Shown here: in pieces, positions 1 to 8,298 of the stretch
Numbering within the stretch: the first letter of the stretch is position 1
Layout: each line of letters begins with the position of its first letter
From: UBA1479 sp040216635
GTDB lineage: Bacteria > Pseudomonadota > Alphaproteobacteria > Rhodospirillales > Casp-alpha2
Direction: 5' to 3'
NCBI GenBank assembly: GCA_040216635.1
Contig: JAVJOU010000006.1
Coordinates: forward strand, 124,001 to 188,000
DNA: 64,000 bases
Notes under the pieces: model-generated
What the model saw: the letters and a program-made list of their open reading frames with translations, nothing else
What the model was told of the DNA's origin: nothing
Databases searched by the model: none
Program-made: the position numbers and the translations under genes

Positions 1-55
1 AGTCTAATCCCGAGGTTCTGAACGAATTGCTAACCCCGGGCGCAAAAATTGATGA

Positions 56-1216
56 TCAGGACGTCTTTGGCGCGCGGTCGATACGATCTTCGATCCGCAC
101 CGCGATCCGCCCGCCTTTCCGGCCCATGCGCCCGATATAAAGCGGCACGTTGCCGCAGGACAGCATGACCGGGCTGTCCGGGGTCGCGTTGAGCATCATT
201 TGCGAGCCTTCCTTAAGGTCGAACACCTTCTGCAAGGTCGTGACCTGCTGATCGATGACCGCTTCCAGGTCGACTTCGGTCATCCAAAGCTCTTCCGCCA
301 AGTGGGTTTCCCAGATGGAGTCGCGGCCAAATTTTTCGCCCATGAACATCTGCAGCAGAAGTTCACGAACTGGCTCCAGGGTCGCGTAGGGCAGCAACAG
401 TTCCAGGCGGCCGCCGCGGTCTTCCATGTCGATACGCAGGCGCGTCACGATCGCCGCGTTCGACGGGCGGGAAATGGTCGCGAACCGGGGGTTGGTTTCC
501 AGCCGGTCGAACCGGAAGGTCACCGGGCTGAGCGGCTCGAACGCCGCCGACAAATCGGTCAGCATGACGTGGATCATGCGCTCGACCAGGGAGCGTTCGA
601 TCGTGGTGTAGGGACGGCCTTCGATACGCATCGCCGCCGTGCCGCGCCGCCCGCCCAAAAGAACGTCAACGATGGAATAGATAAGGGAACTATCGACCGT
701 AATCAGGCCGAAGTTGTCCCATTCCTCGGCCTTGAACACGCTGAGCATGGCCGGCAGGGGGATCGAGTTCAGGTAATCACCGAACCGGATGGACGCGATG
801 TTATCAAGTGAGACTTCAACGTTATCCGAGGTGAAGTTACGCAAGCTGGTCGACATCAATCGCACGAGGCGGTCGAACACGACCTCGAGCATCGGCAGAC
901 GTTCGTACGAAACCAGGGCCGAGGACAGGATCGCCTGAATGCCCGATTTCTCGGTGCCTTCTTCGTGGCTGTCGTCAAACCCCAGCAGGCTGTCGATTTC
1001 GTCCTGGTTAAGGACGCGGGTGGCTTCCGGGGCGGCCATGCCGACGTCGGTCGAACCGCCATCGCCGTCGCCGCCCATCATAGCTTCCCATTCGGCGGCC
1101 AGTTCGTCCTGCTCGTCGCCGTCACCGCCGCCTTCGCCGCCACCTTCACCGTCGCCGCCCATGGCGGCTTCCCATTCAGCGGCCATTGCGTCTTGATCGT
1201 CAGCCGGGCTCGTCAT
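56..1216 (-). CDS. fliM: Flagellar motor switch protein FliM
   Basis: FliM is the C-ring switch protein that binds phospho-CheY and contacts FliG and FliN at the cytoplasmic face of the motor. The CheY-binding peptide LNQDEIDSLLGF lies at residues 69-80 rather than at the very N-terminus. The middle (about 95-285) matches the CheC-like FliM domain and the C-terminus the SpoA/FliN-like domain; at 386 residues it is longer than the usual 320-350. The extra length is an acidic, glycine-rich N-terminal extension holding two copies of an AAEWEAxMGGDG motif (residues 12-23 and 40-51). It lies 27 bases downstream of fliL with an AGGGA ribosome site, so the two form an operon. The 55 bases after its stop hold nothing I recognise. 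Confidence 0.97.
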   Translation of the reverse strand: MTSPADDQDAMAAEWEAAMGGDGEGGGEGGGDGDEQDELAAEWEAMMGGDGDGGSTDVGMAAPEATRVLNQDEIDSLLGFDDSHEEGTEKSGIQAILSSALVSYERLPMLEVVFDRLVRLMSTSLRNFTSDNVEVSLDNIASIRFGDYLNSIPLPAMLSVFKAEEWDNFGLITVDSSLIYSIVDVLLGGRRGTAAMRIEGRPYTTIERSLVERMIHVMLTDLSAAFEPLSPVTFRFDRLETNPRFATISRPSNAAIVTRLRIDMEDRGGRLELLLPYATLEPVRELLLQMFMGEKFGRDSIWETHLAEELWMTEVDLEAVIDQQVTTLQKVFDLKEGSQMMLNATPDSPVMLSCGNVPLYIGRMGRKGGRIAVRIEDRIDRAPKTS

Positions 1217-1243
1217 TCGTCACATCCCTTGCACGCTTAAAGT

Positions 1244-1804
1244 CTACTGAACCAGCATTTCCTTGAACAGAACGTCCCTGACCTGGGCCGGAGCCGTCGC
1301 CGCCCGAACCCTGCGTAACAGTTCCTCGCGCAGCCGGTACATGCCGGCCGATCCTTGCAGATCCTCGATCCTTAGTTCACGCAGATAGACCTGGAAATTG
1401 TCCATCACGCGATCCTTGACCGCATCGATCACCAATTTGTCCTGTTCGGTCGCCACTTCGAGCGACACCTTCATCTTCAAGAACTGGGATTTACGCCCCG
1501 AGGTATTCAGGTTGACCAGGACCTCCGGCAGGTCGTGGAACAGTCCCACGCCCTCGGGGGCCTCGCCTTCGGCCACGGTGCCGCCTTCCTCGCCTGTAAT
1601 CATGGCGATGACGGGCTCCAAAAGCCCGGTGAAGAATGCCGCAGCAGCACCCCCTACAACCAGCAGGAGGATCGCGACGATGATGATGAGCTTTTTCTTC
1701 TTACTCTTGGAGGCGCCCTCTCCGGCTCCCTCCTCGCCCTCTAAGTCTTCATCGTCCGCGCCGCCGACCTCTTCATTTTCCAGATCGTCGTCGTCATCAG
1801 CCAT
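1244..1804 (-). CDS. fliL: Flagellar basal body-associated protein FliL
   Basis: FliL is a single-pass inner-membrane protein that surrounds the stator units and supports torque. The 186-residue product has a strongly acidic cytoplasmic N-terminus (about residues 1-30), a lysine cluster, one hydrophobic transmembrane helix at about 38-60, and a periplasmic domain with the family's LFHDLPEVLVNLNTSG-type segment near residues 108-123. The C-terminus carries the typical LRxRIxxAL-like region before ending in VLFKEMLVQ. It is the first gene of a fliL-fliM operon transcribed leftward. I see no strong ribosome site next to the ATG; an AGGA lies about 20 bases upstream. Confidence 0.93.
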   Translation of the reverse strand: MADDDDDLENEEVGGADDEDLEGEEGAGEGASKSKKKKLIIIVAILLLVVGGAAAAFFTGLLEPVIAMITGEEGGTVAEGEAPEGVGLFHDLPEVLVNLNTSGRKSQFLKMKVSLEVATEQDKLVIDAVKDRVMDNFQVYLRELRIEDLQGSAGMYRLREELLRRVRAATAPAQVRDVLFKEMLVQ

Positions 1805-2236
1805 GTTCGGGGTAACCGTTTCCTAACGTCCTGATCCCAAGTCCCAAAACTTTAAATTCAGGTCGTTAACAAGTCGTTGAGGCGGAGAAATGACAGCCCT
1901 GCCGTTCAGGGGGCTTTCCAATGCGCGCAGCGGCCAAGAGGCATACCCGCGCTTAAATTTCGCCCATGTCATTTCCGGGCCATCATATCAAACCCCTGCC
2001 CTCCCCAGCAATGACGCGCCATAGGCAAGAAATACCCGGCAAAGGCTTCCCCGACAGGCCGGTTTTTCCCGGCTAAATCATCAGAAAAATACACTCAATA
2101 CATTGATTTAACTCATTTTTTAATTTTGGCACGGCGAGTGCAACAGGTTGGCCAGACGTACTTGAACTGCCTTCCGGACGAAAGGTTCCAAAAAGGAACC
2201 GCGCTGGGAGAGAACGAACTGAACGGGAAAAATCAG
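1805..2236. other. Intergenic region between divergent fliL and flgF
   Basis: This 432-base gap separates the leftward fliL-fliM operon from the rightward flgFGAH operon. The clear element is the sigma-54-type promoter at 2126-2142. The stretch 2085-2125 just upstream of it is unusually AT-rich, which suits an activator or IHF approach region (inference). An open frame starting at 2126 would extend FlgF by 37 residues but begins inside the promoter, so I treat it as non-coding. I found no convincing promoter for fliL on the other strand. Confidence 0.6.
2126..2142 (+). promoter_or_regulatory. Sigma-54 -24/-12 promoter of flgF operon
   Basis: TTGGCACGGCGAGTGCA matches the sigma-54 consensus YTGGCACG-N4-TTGCW with GG and GC exactly 10 bases apart; only one T of the -12 element differs. 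Transcription would start near 2153, about 84 bases before the flgF ATG. Use of sigma-54 for hook and basal-body genes, with FlbD as activator and FliX as its regulator, is established in Caulobacter and relatives; fliX is present in this window. Confidence 0.8.
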
Positions 2237-2974
2237 ATGGAAACCTCAGCGGTTATTGCCGCTTCGCGCCAAGGCGCGCTTAGACGGCAACTGGAAATCG
2301 TCGCCAACAATTTGGCGAACATGAGCACCAACGGCTACAAATCGAGCCAGATGATGTTCGTCGAGCATGTCGTTAAAAGCGAAGGCGGCGAGCGGCTCAT
2401 CAGCCCTAAGCTGACCTATACACGTGACATCGCGACCCGAACCGACATTACGGACGGCGCGATTGAAACCACGGGCAACCCCCTTGACCTGGCGATCCGC
2501 AATGACGGCTTTTTTGTCGTCCGCGACGGCCAGGGGCAGGAATTCTTCACCCGCAACGGTCAGTTCCGCCTGGATACGGGCGGCCAGATCGTTAACCAGC
2601 AAGGTCATGCCCTGCTGGCGACCGGCGGCCAGCCGATCGTCCTCAGCCCCAACGATTCCGAAATCAACGTCGGCCGCGACGGCACGATTTCCACGGAAAA
2701 CGGCCAGTTGGGCAAGCTGCAGATCGTACGGTTCGACAACCAGCAGGACCTGGTGCGGACCTCCGGGGCGCTTTTCACATCGGAGAAAGCGCCGATCAAT
2801 GTCGATAGTCCGGACGTCATCCAAGGCTCCCTGGAAGGCTCGAACGTCGAGCCGATCCTGGAAATGGCCAAGATGATCGAACTGCATCGCAGCTACGAAA
2901 GCGCAAAATCCTTCATCGAACGTGAGGACGAGCGCATGAAGGAAATGATCCGGGGTCTCGCCCGCGAGGCATAA
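2237..2974 (+). CDS. flgF: Flagellar proximal rod protein FlgF
   Basis: FlgF is one of the proximal rod subunits exported through the flagellar type III apparatus. The start METSAVIAASRQ is followed by the rod/hook signature in IVANNLANMSTNGYKSSQ (residues about 20-37) and a C-terminal FlgG-type block ending near LEMAKMIELHRSYESA, where the MIxxxRxYE motif is typical of rod proteins. The product is 245 residues, a normal size. The ATG at 2237 is chosen because the upstream in-frame start overlaps the sigma-54 promoter and because family members begin at this point. First gene of flgF-flgG-flgA-flgH; flgG follows after 172 bases. Confidence 0.95.
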   Translation: METSAVIAASRQGALRRQLEIVANNLANMSTNGYKSSQMMFVEHVVKSEGGERLISPKLTYTRDIATRTDITDGAIETTGNPLDLAIRNDGFFVVRDGQGQEFFTRNGQFRLDTGGQIVNQQGHALLATGGQPIVLSPNDSEINVGRDGTISTENGQLGKLQIVRFDNQQDLVRTSGALFTSEKAPINVDSPDVIQGSLEGSNVEPILEMAKMIELHRSYESAKSFIEREDERMKEMIRGLAREA

Positions 2975-3146
2975 CCGCCCCGGCGAAGACCCGGAAACCC
3001 GGGGCCAGAAGGTCCCAAAACAAGCACCTAATCGGCACAACGCCGGGACGGCAAGAGTTTCGACCGAAGGGCCGGAACATCAAGACGGCAGAACGCCAAA
3101 ACCATGACGACCGCCATCAAAACAGGCGTGCGAAAGGACGGGAAAA

Positions 3147-3932
3147 ATGAGATCGCTTGATATCGGCTCGACGGGCATGATCGCCCAACAGCGCAACGTC
3201 GAGGTTATTTCCAACAACCTCGCCAACATGAACACCACGGCCTTTAAGCGCCGGCGCACGGAATTTCAGGATCTGATCTATCAGGATCTGCGCCGCGTGG
3301 GCTCGACCTCCGCCGACAACGGCGCCATCGTGCCGACGGGCGTACAGCTCGGCCTGGGCGTGAAACTGGCCGCCGTCTACCGCATCCACGAACAAGGCAA
3401 CCTGACGGCCACGGACAACACCTTCGACATGGCTGTGCAGGGCAAGGGCCTGTTCCAGGTGCAACTGCCCACGGGCGAAACCGCGTATACCCGCGACGGC
3501 ACGTTCCAACTGAACGAAAACGGCCAGATCGTGACCCACGACGGCTATCTTCTGAACCCGCCGATCACGGTTCAAGACGACGCCATCGACGTGACCATCA
3601 ACGCCTCGGGCGAAGTTCTGGTGAAGATCGAAGGCCAGGTGGAATTCACCAATGCCGGCCAGATCCAGACCGTGAATTTCCAGAACGAACCCGGTTTGGA
3701 ATCGATCGGTAACAACCTGTACAAGGAAACTCCCGCATCAGGTGCGGCCACCGCCGGCAACCCCGGAACGGAAGGCTTCGGCACGATTCTACAGGGTTTT
3801 CTGGAAACCTCGAACGTGAATGCCGTTGAAGAGATCTCCAACCTGATCTCGGCCCAACGTGCCTATGAAATGAACTCCAAGGTCATCCAGACATCGGACG
3901 AGATGCTGGGCACCCTGACATCCCTCAGGTAG
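3147..3932 (+). CDS. flgG: Flagellar distal rod protein FlgG
   Basis: FlgG builds the distal rod that crosses the peptidoglycan and outer membrane. The 261-residue protein starts MRSLDIGSTGMIAQQ, followed by the rod/hook motif VISNNLANMNTTAFKRRR (about residues 19-36), which is diagnostic of FlgG, and closes with NLISAQRAYEMNSKVIQTSD near the C-terminus, the conserved D0 helix. Length is exactly that of typical FlgG. The ribosome site AAAGGACGGG precedes the ATG. It sits between flgF and flgA in the usual order. Confidence 0.98.
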   Translation: MRSLDIGSTGMIAQQRNVEVISNNLANMNTTAFKRRRTEFQDLIYQDLRRVGSTSADNGAIVPTGVQLGLGVKLAAVYRIHEQGNLTATDNTFDMAVQGKGLFQVQLPTGETAYTRDGTFQLNENGQIVTHDGYLLNPPITVQDDAIDVTINASGEVLVKIEGQVEFTNAGQIQTVNFQNEPGLESIGNNLYKETPASGAATAGNPGTEGFGTILQGFLETSNVNAVEEISNLISAQRAYEMNSKVIQTSDEMLGTLTSLR

Positions 3933-4000
3933 CCGGCAGCATAAGGAGTTAAGCCCCCAGGGCCCGGAAGCGGCCCGAAGGCTTCGGAAAGGAACGAGAC

Positions 4001-5023
4001 ATGAGCGCCCGAAATCTGTTCATCGCCGCCGCAATGGCCGCCGCAATCGTGCCCCTGGCATCGTTGCCGGCCGCCGGTGCGGCCAAGAAATCGCCGGCCG
4101 ACGGTTCGGCGGCGCAGGCCGAGAAAGTGACCGCTCCCCTGCTTCGTGACGCCATCACCATCGATGACAAGGTCATCTATCTGGGTGATCTGTTCATCAA
4201 TGCCGGCGACAAGGCCGACGCCGCCGTGGCCTATGCCCCGGCACCGGGTGAACGGGCGATCTTCGATGCCCGCTGGCTGTACCGGGTGGCCCGTGCCTAC
4301 CGCTTGAACTGGCGCCCCCTTTCCGCCCGTCAGCAGATCGTCGTCGAACGGGTCAGCCAGGTCATCGAACGGTCCGAAATCGTCGATACCATCATGGCCG
4401 CCCTGTACGAAAAAGGTGCCGACCCCGCGTCCGAACTGGAACTGTCGACGCAATTGGAACGCGTTCACATCGCGGGTACCGCACCCGCGACCATCGGCGT
4501 GGACGACATCACCTTCGACAAGCGCACGCAAAGGTTCGCCGCCATCGTCTCCGTGCCCAAGAATGATCCTGCGGGCGAGAGAATCCGCCTGACCGGCCGG
4601 CTTCACGCGGTGGTGAAAATTCCCGTGGCTTCGAAGGTCTTAAGCCGCAACGACGTCATCACCGACCGCGACGTCAAATGGATCCGCATCCGCGCGGACC
4701 GCATCATGCCGGATACGGTCACCAACCTTGAAGACCTGGTCGGCATGGCCGTGAAACACGGCCTGCGGCCAGACGGCGTGATCCGCCGCTCGGACGTGGA
4801 ACGCCCGATCCTGGTCGAACGCGGCTCTTTGGTCACTGTCACCCTCAACCACGGCCCGATGGCGCTGACCGCGCAGGGCAAGGCGCTGGAGCGCGGGGCG
4901 CTCGGCGACGTGGTGCAGATCATCAACCGGCGCTCGCAAGCGGTGTTCGAAGGCGAAATCACGGGCCCCAGCCGGGCCAAGGTGAAAATCGCCGACATCC
5001 GCGAACTGGCGCAGAACCGTTAA
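4001..5023 (+). CDS. flgA: P-ring assembly chaperone FlgA
   Basis: FlgA is the periplasmic chaperone for assembly of the FlgI P-ring. The 340-residue precursor has a Sec signal peptide (about residues 1-27, MSARNLFIAAAMAAAIVPLA then an Ala-rich cleavage region) and a C-terminal SAF-type beta-clip domain from about residue 205, seen in KIPVASKVLSRNDVIT and in GALGDVVQIINRRSQ near the end, the segments most conserved in FlgA. It is longer than enterobacterial FlgA (about 220) because of a central domain common in alphaproteobacteria. It follows flgG by 68 bases, and its substrate FlgI is encoded about 12 kb away at 17174. Confidence 0.93.
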   Translation: MSARNLFIAAAMAAAIVPLASLPAAGAAKKSPADGSAAQAEKVTAPLLRDAITIDDKVIYLGDLFINAGDKADAAVAYAPAPGERAIFDARWLYRVARAYRLNWRPLSARQQIVVERVSQVIERSEIVDTIMAALYEKGADPASELELSTQLERVHIAGTAPATIGVDDITFDKRTQRFAAIVSVPKNDPAGERIRLTGRLHAVVKIPVASKVLSRNDVITDRDVKWIRIRADRIMPDTVTNLEDLVGMAVKHGLRPDGVIRRSDVERPILVERGSLVTVTLNHGPMALTAQGKALERGALGDVVQIINRRSQAVFEGEITGPSRAKVKIADIRELAQNR

Positions 5024-5113
5024 CCAGAACCGCTAACGCAAGCCGGCAAAAACTTGGATCCGGCATCGTCCAGAAAGGCATTTGTTCCCTTGGGAGCACC
5101 TAGGAGAAAATCA

Positions 5114-5887
5114 ATGAACGGCTCGATCATCAGCTTCTCGCATCAACTGCTTCGGACCACGGCCCTGGTCACGGTCCTGGCGGGCTCGGTGGCCGGCTGC
5201 AACACCCTTACCCGGTTGTCGCAGGTAGGCGAAGAGCCGAAGATTACCCATATCCAGAACCCGACGGCGCGGCCCGATTACAAACCGGTGTCCATGCCCA
5301 TGCCGGCCCCCAGGGTTGCCGAACGCAATCCCAACTCCCTGTGGCGTGCGGGGGCACGGGCGTTCTTCAAGGACATGCGGGCCAAACAGGTCGGCGACAT
5401 CGTCACGGTTGAAATGACGCTCAGCGACAGCGCCAAGCTGGATAACAAGACGGAACGCGACCGCAATGACAACGAAGCCGCCAACGTCACCAACCTGTTG
5501 GGCTTCGAAGGCGAGTTGACGCGCTATCTGCCCGACGGCGTCAGCCCGGCGGCGATCGCCAACTTCGGCAACACCCACGCGACGGAAGGCGACGGATCGA
5601 TCGAACGGTCGGAAGAAATCTCGCTTACCTTCGCCGCCGTGGTCACCCAGGTCCTACCCAACGGCAACCTCGTCATCATGGGCCGCCAGGAATTGCGCGT
5701 GAACTCGGAACTGCGCGAACTGATGGTGACCGGCGTGGTGCGCCCCTCCGACATCGATTCCGACAACCAGATTTCCCACGAGAAGATCGCAGAAATGCGC
5801 GTCGCCTATGGCGGGCGCGGCACGTTGTCCGAACTTCAACAGCCCCGCTGGGGGATGCAACTTTGGGACATCCTCTTCCCGTTCTAG
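5114..5887 (+). CDS. flgH: Flagellar L-ring lipoprotein FlgH
   Basis: FlgH forms the outer-membrane L-ring around the rod. The start at 5114 gives a lipoprotein signal peptide ending in the lipobox VAGC (Cys near residue 29) and has a good AGGAG ribosome site; the in-frame ATG at 5054 would add 20 residues ahead of the signal peptide and is disfavoured. The mature protein carries the FlgH blocks NSLWRAGARAFFKDMRA and VGDIVTVEMTLSDSAKLDNK, and ends with LQQPRWGMQLWDILFPF, the expected FlgH terminus. Length of 257 residues is normal. It is the last gene of the flgFGAH operon, followed by a terminator. Confidence 0.97.
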   Translation: MNGSIISFSHQLLRTTALVTVLAGSVAGCNTLTRLSQVGEEPKITHIQNPTARPDYKPVSMPMPAPRVAERNPNSLWRAGARAFFKDMRAKQVGDIVTVEMTLSDSAKLDNKTERDRNDNEAANVTNLLGFEGELTRYLPDGVSPAAIANFGNTHATEGDGSIERSEEISLTFAAVVTQVLPNGNLVIMGRQELRVNSELRELMVTGVVRPSDIDSDNQISHEKIAEMRVAYGGRGTLSELQQPRWGMQLWDILFPF

Positions 5888-5979
5888 AACGCGCGGCCGT
5901 TTGAGAACGAACGGCACGCCACGGAACGGACAACAGTTTCCCGTTCTAGGTTCGCATAAAGCAACCTAGTTCAACTTCA

Positions 5980-6011
5980 AAGGCCGGCGCCCAGCGCCGG
6001 CCTCTTTTTTT
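5980..6011 (+). terminator. Rho-independent terminator after flgH
   Basis: A perfect 9-bp GC stem (GGCCGGCGC / GCGCCGGCC) with a 3-base loop at 5982-6002 is followed by TCTTTTTTT. It lies 93 bases after the flgH stop and closes the flgFGAH operon. Confidence 0.92.
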
Positions 6012-6535
6012 GTGGAGTTTCTGCTAGCGGAGAACTCTAAGCGCCCTGGGGCTGGGAGGGTCGGCCAGGGCGCGTCCTTTTCATGTGCTCGCCGGAACCC
6101 GCCACCGCCGGACCGGGGACATTCTGCCGGACGGCTTGGGGATTGGCCGGGTCGGCCAAGCCGTCCCTGCTCCATTTGCACGGGATTGGTCGGGTCGGCC
6201 AAGCTGCCTCTGCTCCATTCCTGGGGACCGACAGAGTCTGCTTGAGTACCCGCCCGAACGACGTCTGGCCGCTTGACTATCCCAGGCGATTTTCCTATGG
6301 CCTTAAGTATGATTATCGTCGAGCAATTCTGCGTCACTCTTCGTCGGCTGCATCCCCTCGCGGGAGGCTAGCCCCCGGCTCGGCGGCATCGCGTCCCCAG
6401 CCGTGGGGACCATTGGACTTGCGCCCTTTCGTTAGGGGTCTGCTCGTCTCCAACGCGACATATTCCAAATACCAACACCGCATGCGATCGGGCGCGCGCC
6501 ACTCTGCACGGCCGCCGCCTATGGGAGCCAAATCA
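6012..6535. other. Non-coding stretch with tandem repeat before rnk
   Basis: Between the flgH terminator and the rnk start lie about 520 bases without a supportable gene. The only structure I see is the tandem repeat at 6141-6226 and a related partial copy near 6055-6075 (GGGTCGGCCAGGG). An open frame runs through this stretch into rnk, but its translation is proline/arginine-rich and unlike any family I know. The rnk promoter is presumably in the last 150 bases but I could not define it. Confidence 0.5.
6141..6226. repeat. Two tandem 43-bp repeat units
   Basis: Units at 6141-6183 and 6184-6226 both read GATTGGYCGGGTCGGCCAAG (first 20 bases) followed by a conserved CTGCTCCATT about 10 bases on; they differ at only a few positions. 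A shorter degenerate copy of the GGGTCGGCCA core lies near 6057. Each unit contains the small inverted element GGCCGGGTCGGCC. They lie in a non-coding gap, so they could be a dispersed intergenic repeat or decayed array. Confidence 0.7.
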
Positions 6536-6943
6536 ATGACGCAGATGACATATATCGACAAAAAACCGTCTATAACCGTAAGGGAATCGGATCATGACCG
6601 GCTTTGGAAGCTGGCCACCCCCTTGCACGAACGGGCGGATGACGTCCCCGACCAGCTACTGTCCGAACTGGACCGGGCGGAAATCGTTCCCGACGACAAG
6701 ATTCCCCACGGCGTGATCACCATGGGGGGGCGTCTAAGATACGAAACCGACACCGGCGAGAAACGATCCGTCGTGCTTGTTTATCCCAACGAGGCGGATA
6801 TCGCACAAGGCCGCGTTTCCATACTGACGCCGATCGGCGTGGCCTTACTGGGCCTGTCAGCCGGCCAATCGATCCAATGGCGCACATTAAACGGCGCAGA
6901 ACGCCACCTGACCATCCTGTCCGTATGCGGGCCGGGAAATTAA
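6536..6943 (+). CDS. rnk: Rnk-type nucleoside diphosphate kinase regulator (GreA/GreB C-terminal domain)
   Basis: Rnk proteins bind RNA polymerase in its secondary channel region through a GreA/GreB-like C-terminal domain but lack the Gre coiled-coil tip. The 135-residue product has a short N-terminal helical part (about 14-50) and the Gre-type fold in ITMGGRLRYETDTGEKRSVV (about 64-83), VSILTPIGVALLGLSAGQSI (about 98-117), where the TPIGxALLG segment is diagnostic. The start at 6536 has GGGAG 7-11 bases upstream; an ATG 15 bases earlier is possible. It is convergent with dksA, another secondary-channel regulator. Confidence 0.88.
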   Translation: MTQMTYIDKKPSITVRESDHDRLWKLATPLHERADDVPDQLLSELDRAEIVPDDKIPHGVITMGGRLRYETDTGEKRSVVLVYPNEADIAQGRVSILTPIGVALLGLSAGQSIQWRTLNGAERHLTILSVCGPGN

Positions 6944-6997
6944 CCGCGATTTCCTGACCGGTGGAACGAAGACAGTCTTCTTGGAAAATATAAACGA

Positions 6998-7028
6998 GCG
7001 CACACCCCTGCATTGCGGGGGTGTGCGC
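6998..7028 (-). terminator. Hairpin terminator between convergent rnk and dksA
   Basis: An 11-bp perfect stem GCGCACACCCC / GGGGTGTGCGC encloses a loop of 9 bases. On the minus strand it is followed by TCGTTTATATTTT, so it best serves dksA; on the plus strand there is no T-run, though the hairpin may also slow read-through from rnk. Confidence 0.7.
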
Positions 7029-7120
7029 CCAAATCACGCGGCAATGCGCCCCATCAATCAGAGGCGCGACGCGGCCGGCCCTGCCAACCCCGTATCGCGC
7101 GTTTTTGGAGCTACTAAAAT

Positions 7121-7537
7121 TTAATCGTCCCGGTGGGTGCGCTCCATACGCTCGTGACGTTCCTGGGCCTCGATCGACAGCGTCGCGATCGGGCGGGCTT
7201 CCAGGCGTTGAACGCTGATCGGCTCTTCCGTTTCCTCGCAAAAGCCGTAGCTTCCGTCCTCGATGCGCTTGAGTGCTTCATCGATTTTGGAAATCAGCTT
7301 GCGGGCACGGTCGCGGGTCCTGAGTTCCAGGGCGCGTTCCGTTTCGATGGAGGCACGGTCGGCGATATCGGGCTCGACAATGCCGCCTTCCTGCAGGGAC
7401 TGCAGGGTTTCGTTGGATTCATCGAGCAATTCGCCACGCCAATTGAGGAGCTTCCGGCGGAAGTACTCCAGCATGACCGGACTCATGAAGTCCTTGTCTT
7501 TCTTAGGATTGTAGTCTGGCGGAACAGTAATCGTCAT
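7121..7537 (-). CDS. dksA: RNA polymerase-binding transcription factor DksA
   Basis: DksA inserts a coiled coil into the RNA polymerase secondary channel and acts with ppGpp. The 138-residue protein has the family's opening FMSPVMLEYFRRKLLNWR (about residues 17-34), a coiled coil to about residue 100, and the C-terminal globular segment GSYGFCEETEEPISVQRLEA ending in ATLSIEAQERHER. Only one of the four zinc-finger cysteines of E. coli DksA is present; the others are replaced by Thr, Ser and Ala, a cysteine-poor form seen in alphaproteobacteria. It has its own sigma-70-like promoter at 7592-7620. Confidence 0.95.
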   Translation of the reverse strand: MTITVPPDYNPKKDKDFMSPVMLEYFRRKLLNWRGELLDESNETLQSLQEGGIVEPDIADRASIETERALELRTRDRARKLISKIDEALKRIEDGSYGFCEETEEPISVQRLEARPIATLSIEAQERHERMERTHRDD

Positions 7538-7591
7538 TTCTTGGTCGTCTCCCCGGTTAGATGCCAGGTTGCCGTCTGTCGACGGGCGCGG

Positions 7592-7620
7592 AATATACGG
7601 TCCGACGGGCCCGAGGGCAA
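7592..7620 (-). promoter_or_regulatory. Candidate sigma-70 promoter of dksA
   Basis: Read on the minus strand, TTGCCC and TATATT are separated by 17 bases (4/6 and 5/6 matches to -35 and -10). The -10 lies 54 bases before the dksA ATG. Confidence 0.5.
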
Positions 7621-7698
7621 GCCATCATTTATCCCCGCTTGGGGACAAGAAACTCATTGATTTCAGAGAAATAGGCAACGGCACCCAGGCACCTTGCG

Positions 7699-8127
7699 TT
7701 ACCGGGTCAGTTTCGCCAGTTCGACCTCGGCGCGAAGCTCGATCTCGTCGATCAGCGCGTTCAGGTCGCTGTCATCGGACGTCGGCCGCTTTTCCCGAAG
7801 GGCCTGGGCCAATTCAATGACCTTTTCCTTGGGCATGCGCCCGGTCAGCAAGGCCATCTGCAGGTCTTCCAAGCGGTCGAGCAAACGGTCGCCCCGGGCC
7901 ATCAACAGGCCCTTGGACCGGCCCTGGGTGGCATCGTCCGCGGCCTGAACGGCCAGGACCGCCCCGACCCCGGCGACCGCACTGCCGCCGACCGTCCCCG
8001 ACGCCTGTTCGGGCGCATCGGTCGTGGCCGCGCGCAGATCGTCGGCAAAGGCATCCGATGACGCAGCGCCGGATTTGCGCTTGGCCTTGTCGACACCCTT
8101 GGCGGGACCGATATTGGAAACCTTCAT
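7699..8127 (-). CDS. fliX: Flagellar assembly regulator FliX
   Basis: FliX couples early flagellar assembly to sigma-54 transcription by modulating the activator FlbD; this role is established in Caulobacter. The 142-residue protein starts MKVSNIGPAKG, has a variable Ala-rich middle, and then the conserved C-terminal half containing RLLDRLEDLQMALLTGRMP (about 81-99) and ending LIDEIELRAEVELAKL, which matches FliX. It stands alone between dksA and the iron transporter, transcribed leftward. Three sigma-54-type promoters in this window are its likely indirect targets (inference). No promoter was identified in the 170 bases upstream. Confidence 0.88.
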   Translation of the reverse strand: MKVSNIGPAKGVDKAKRKSGAASSDAFADDLRAATTDAPEQASGTVGGSAVAGVGAVLAVQAADDATQGRSKGLLMARGDRLLDRLEDLQMALLTGRMPKEKVIELAQALREKRPTSDDSDLNALIDEIELRAEVELAKLTR

Positions 8128-8298
8128 TATGAACCCTCTATCGCGCGGTATTGTCCGCGTCGGCGGGATTATGGCGCGATCTTTGTTTCCGGGCGGTTAA
8201 TTTTACGGAAACTTCTTTCCGCACCCGCCACGTCACAATCCGCCGCACACCGTATCAGTCTGAACCAAGAAACCGCAAAAAACCAGGGCCGCCTGGCC

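Noticed and set aside
6083..6535. N-terminal extension of Rnk by about 150 residues
   Set aside because: The extension covers the tandem repeat, is Pro/Arg-rich without homology, and an ATG with a good ribosome site exists at 6536.
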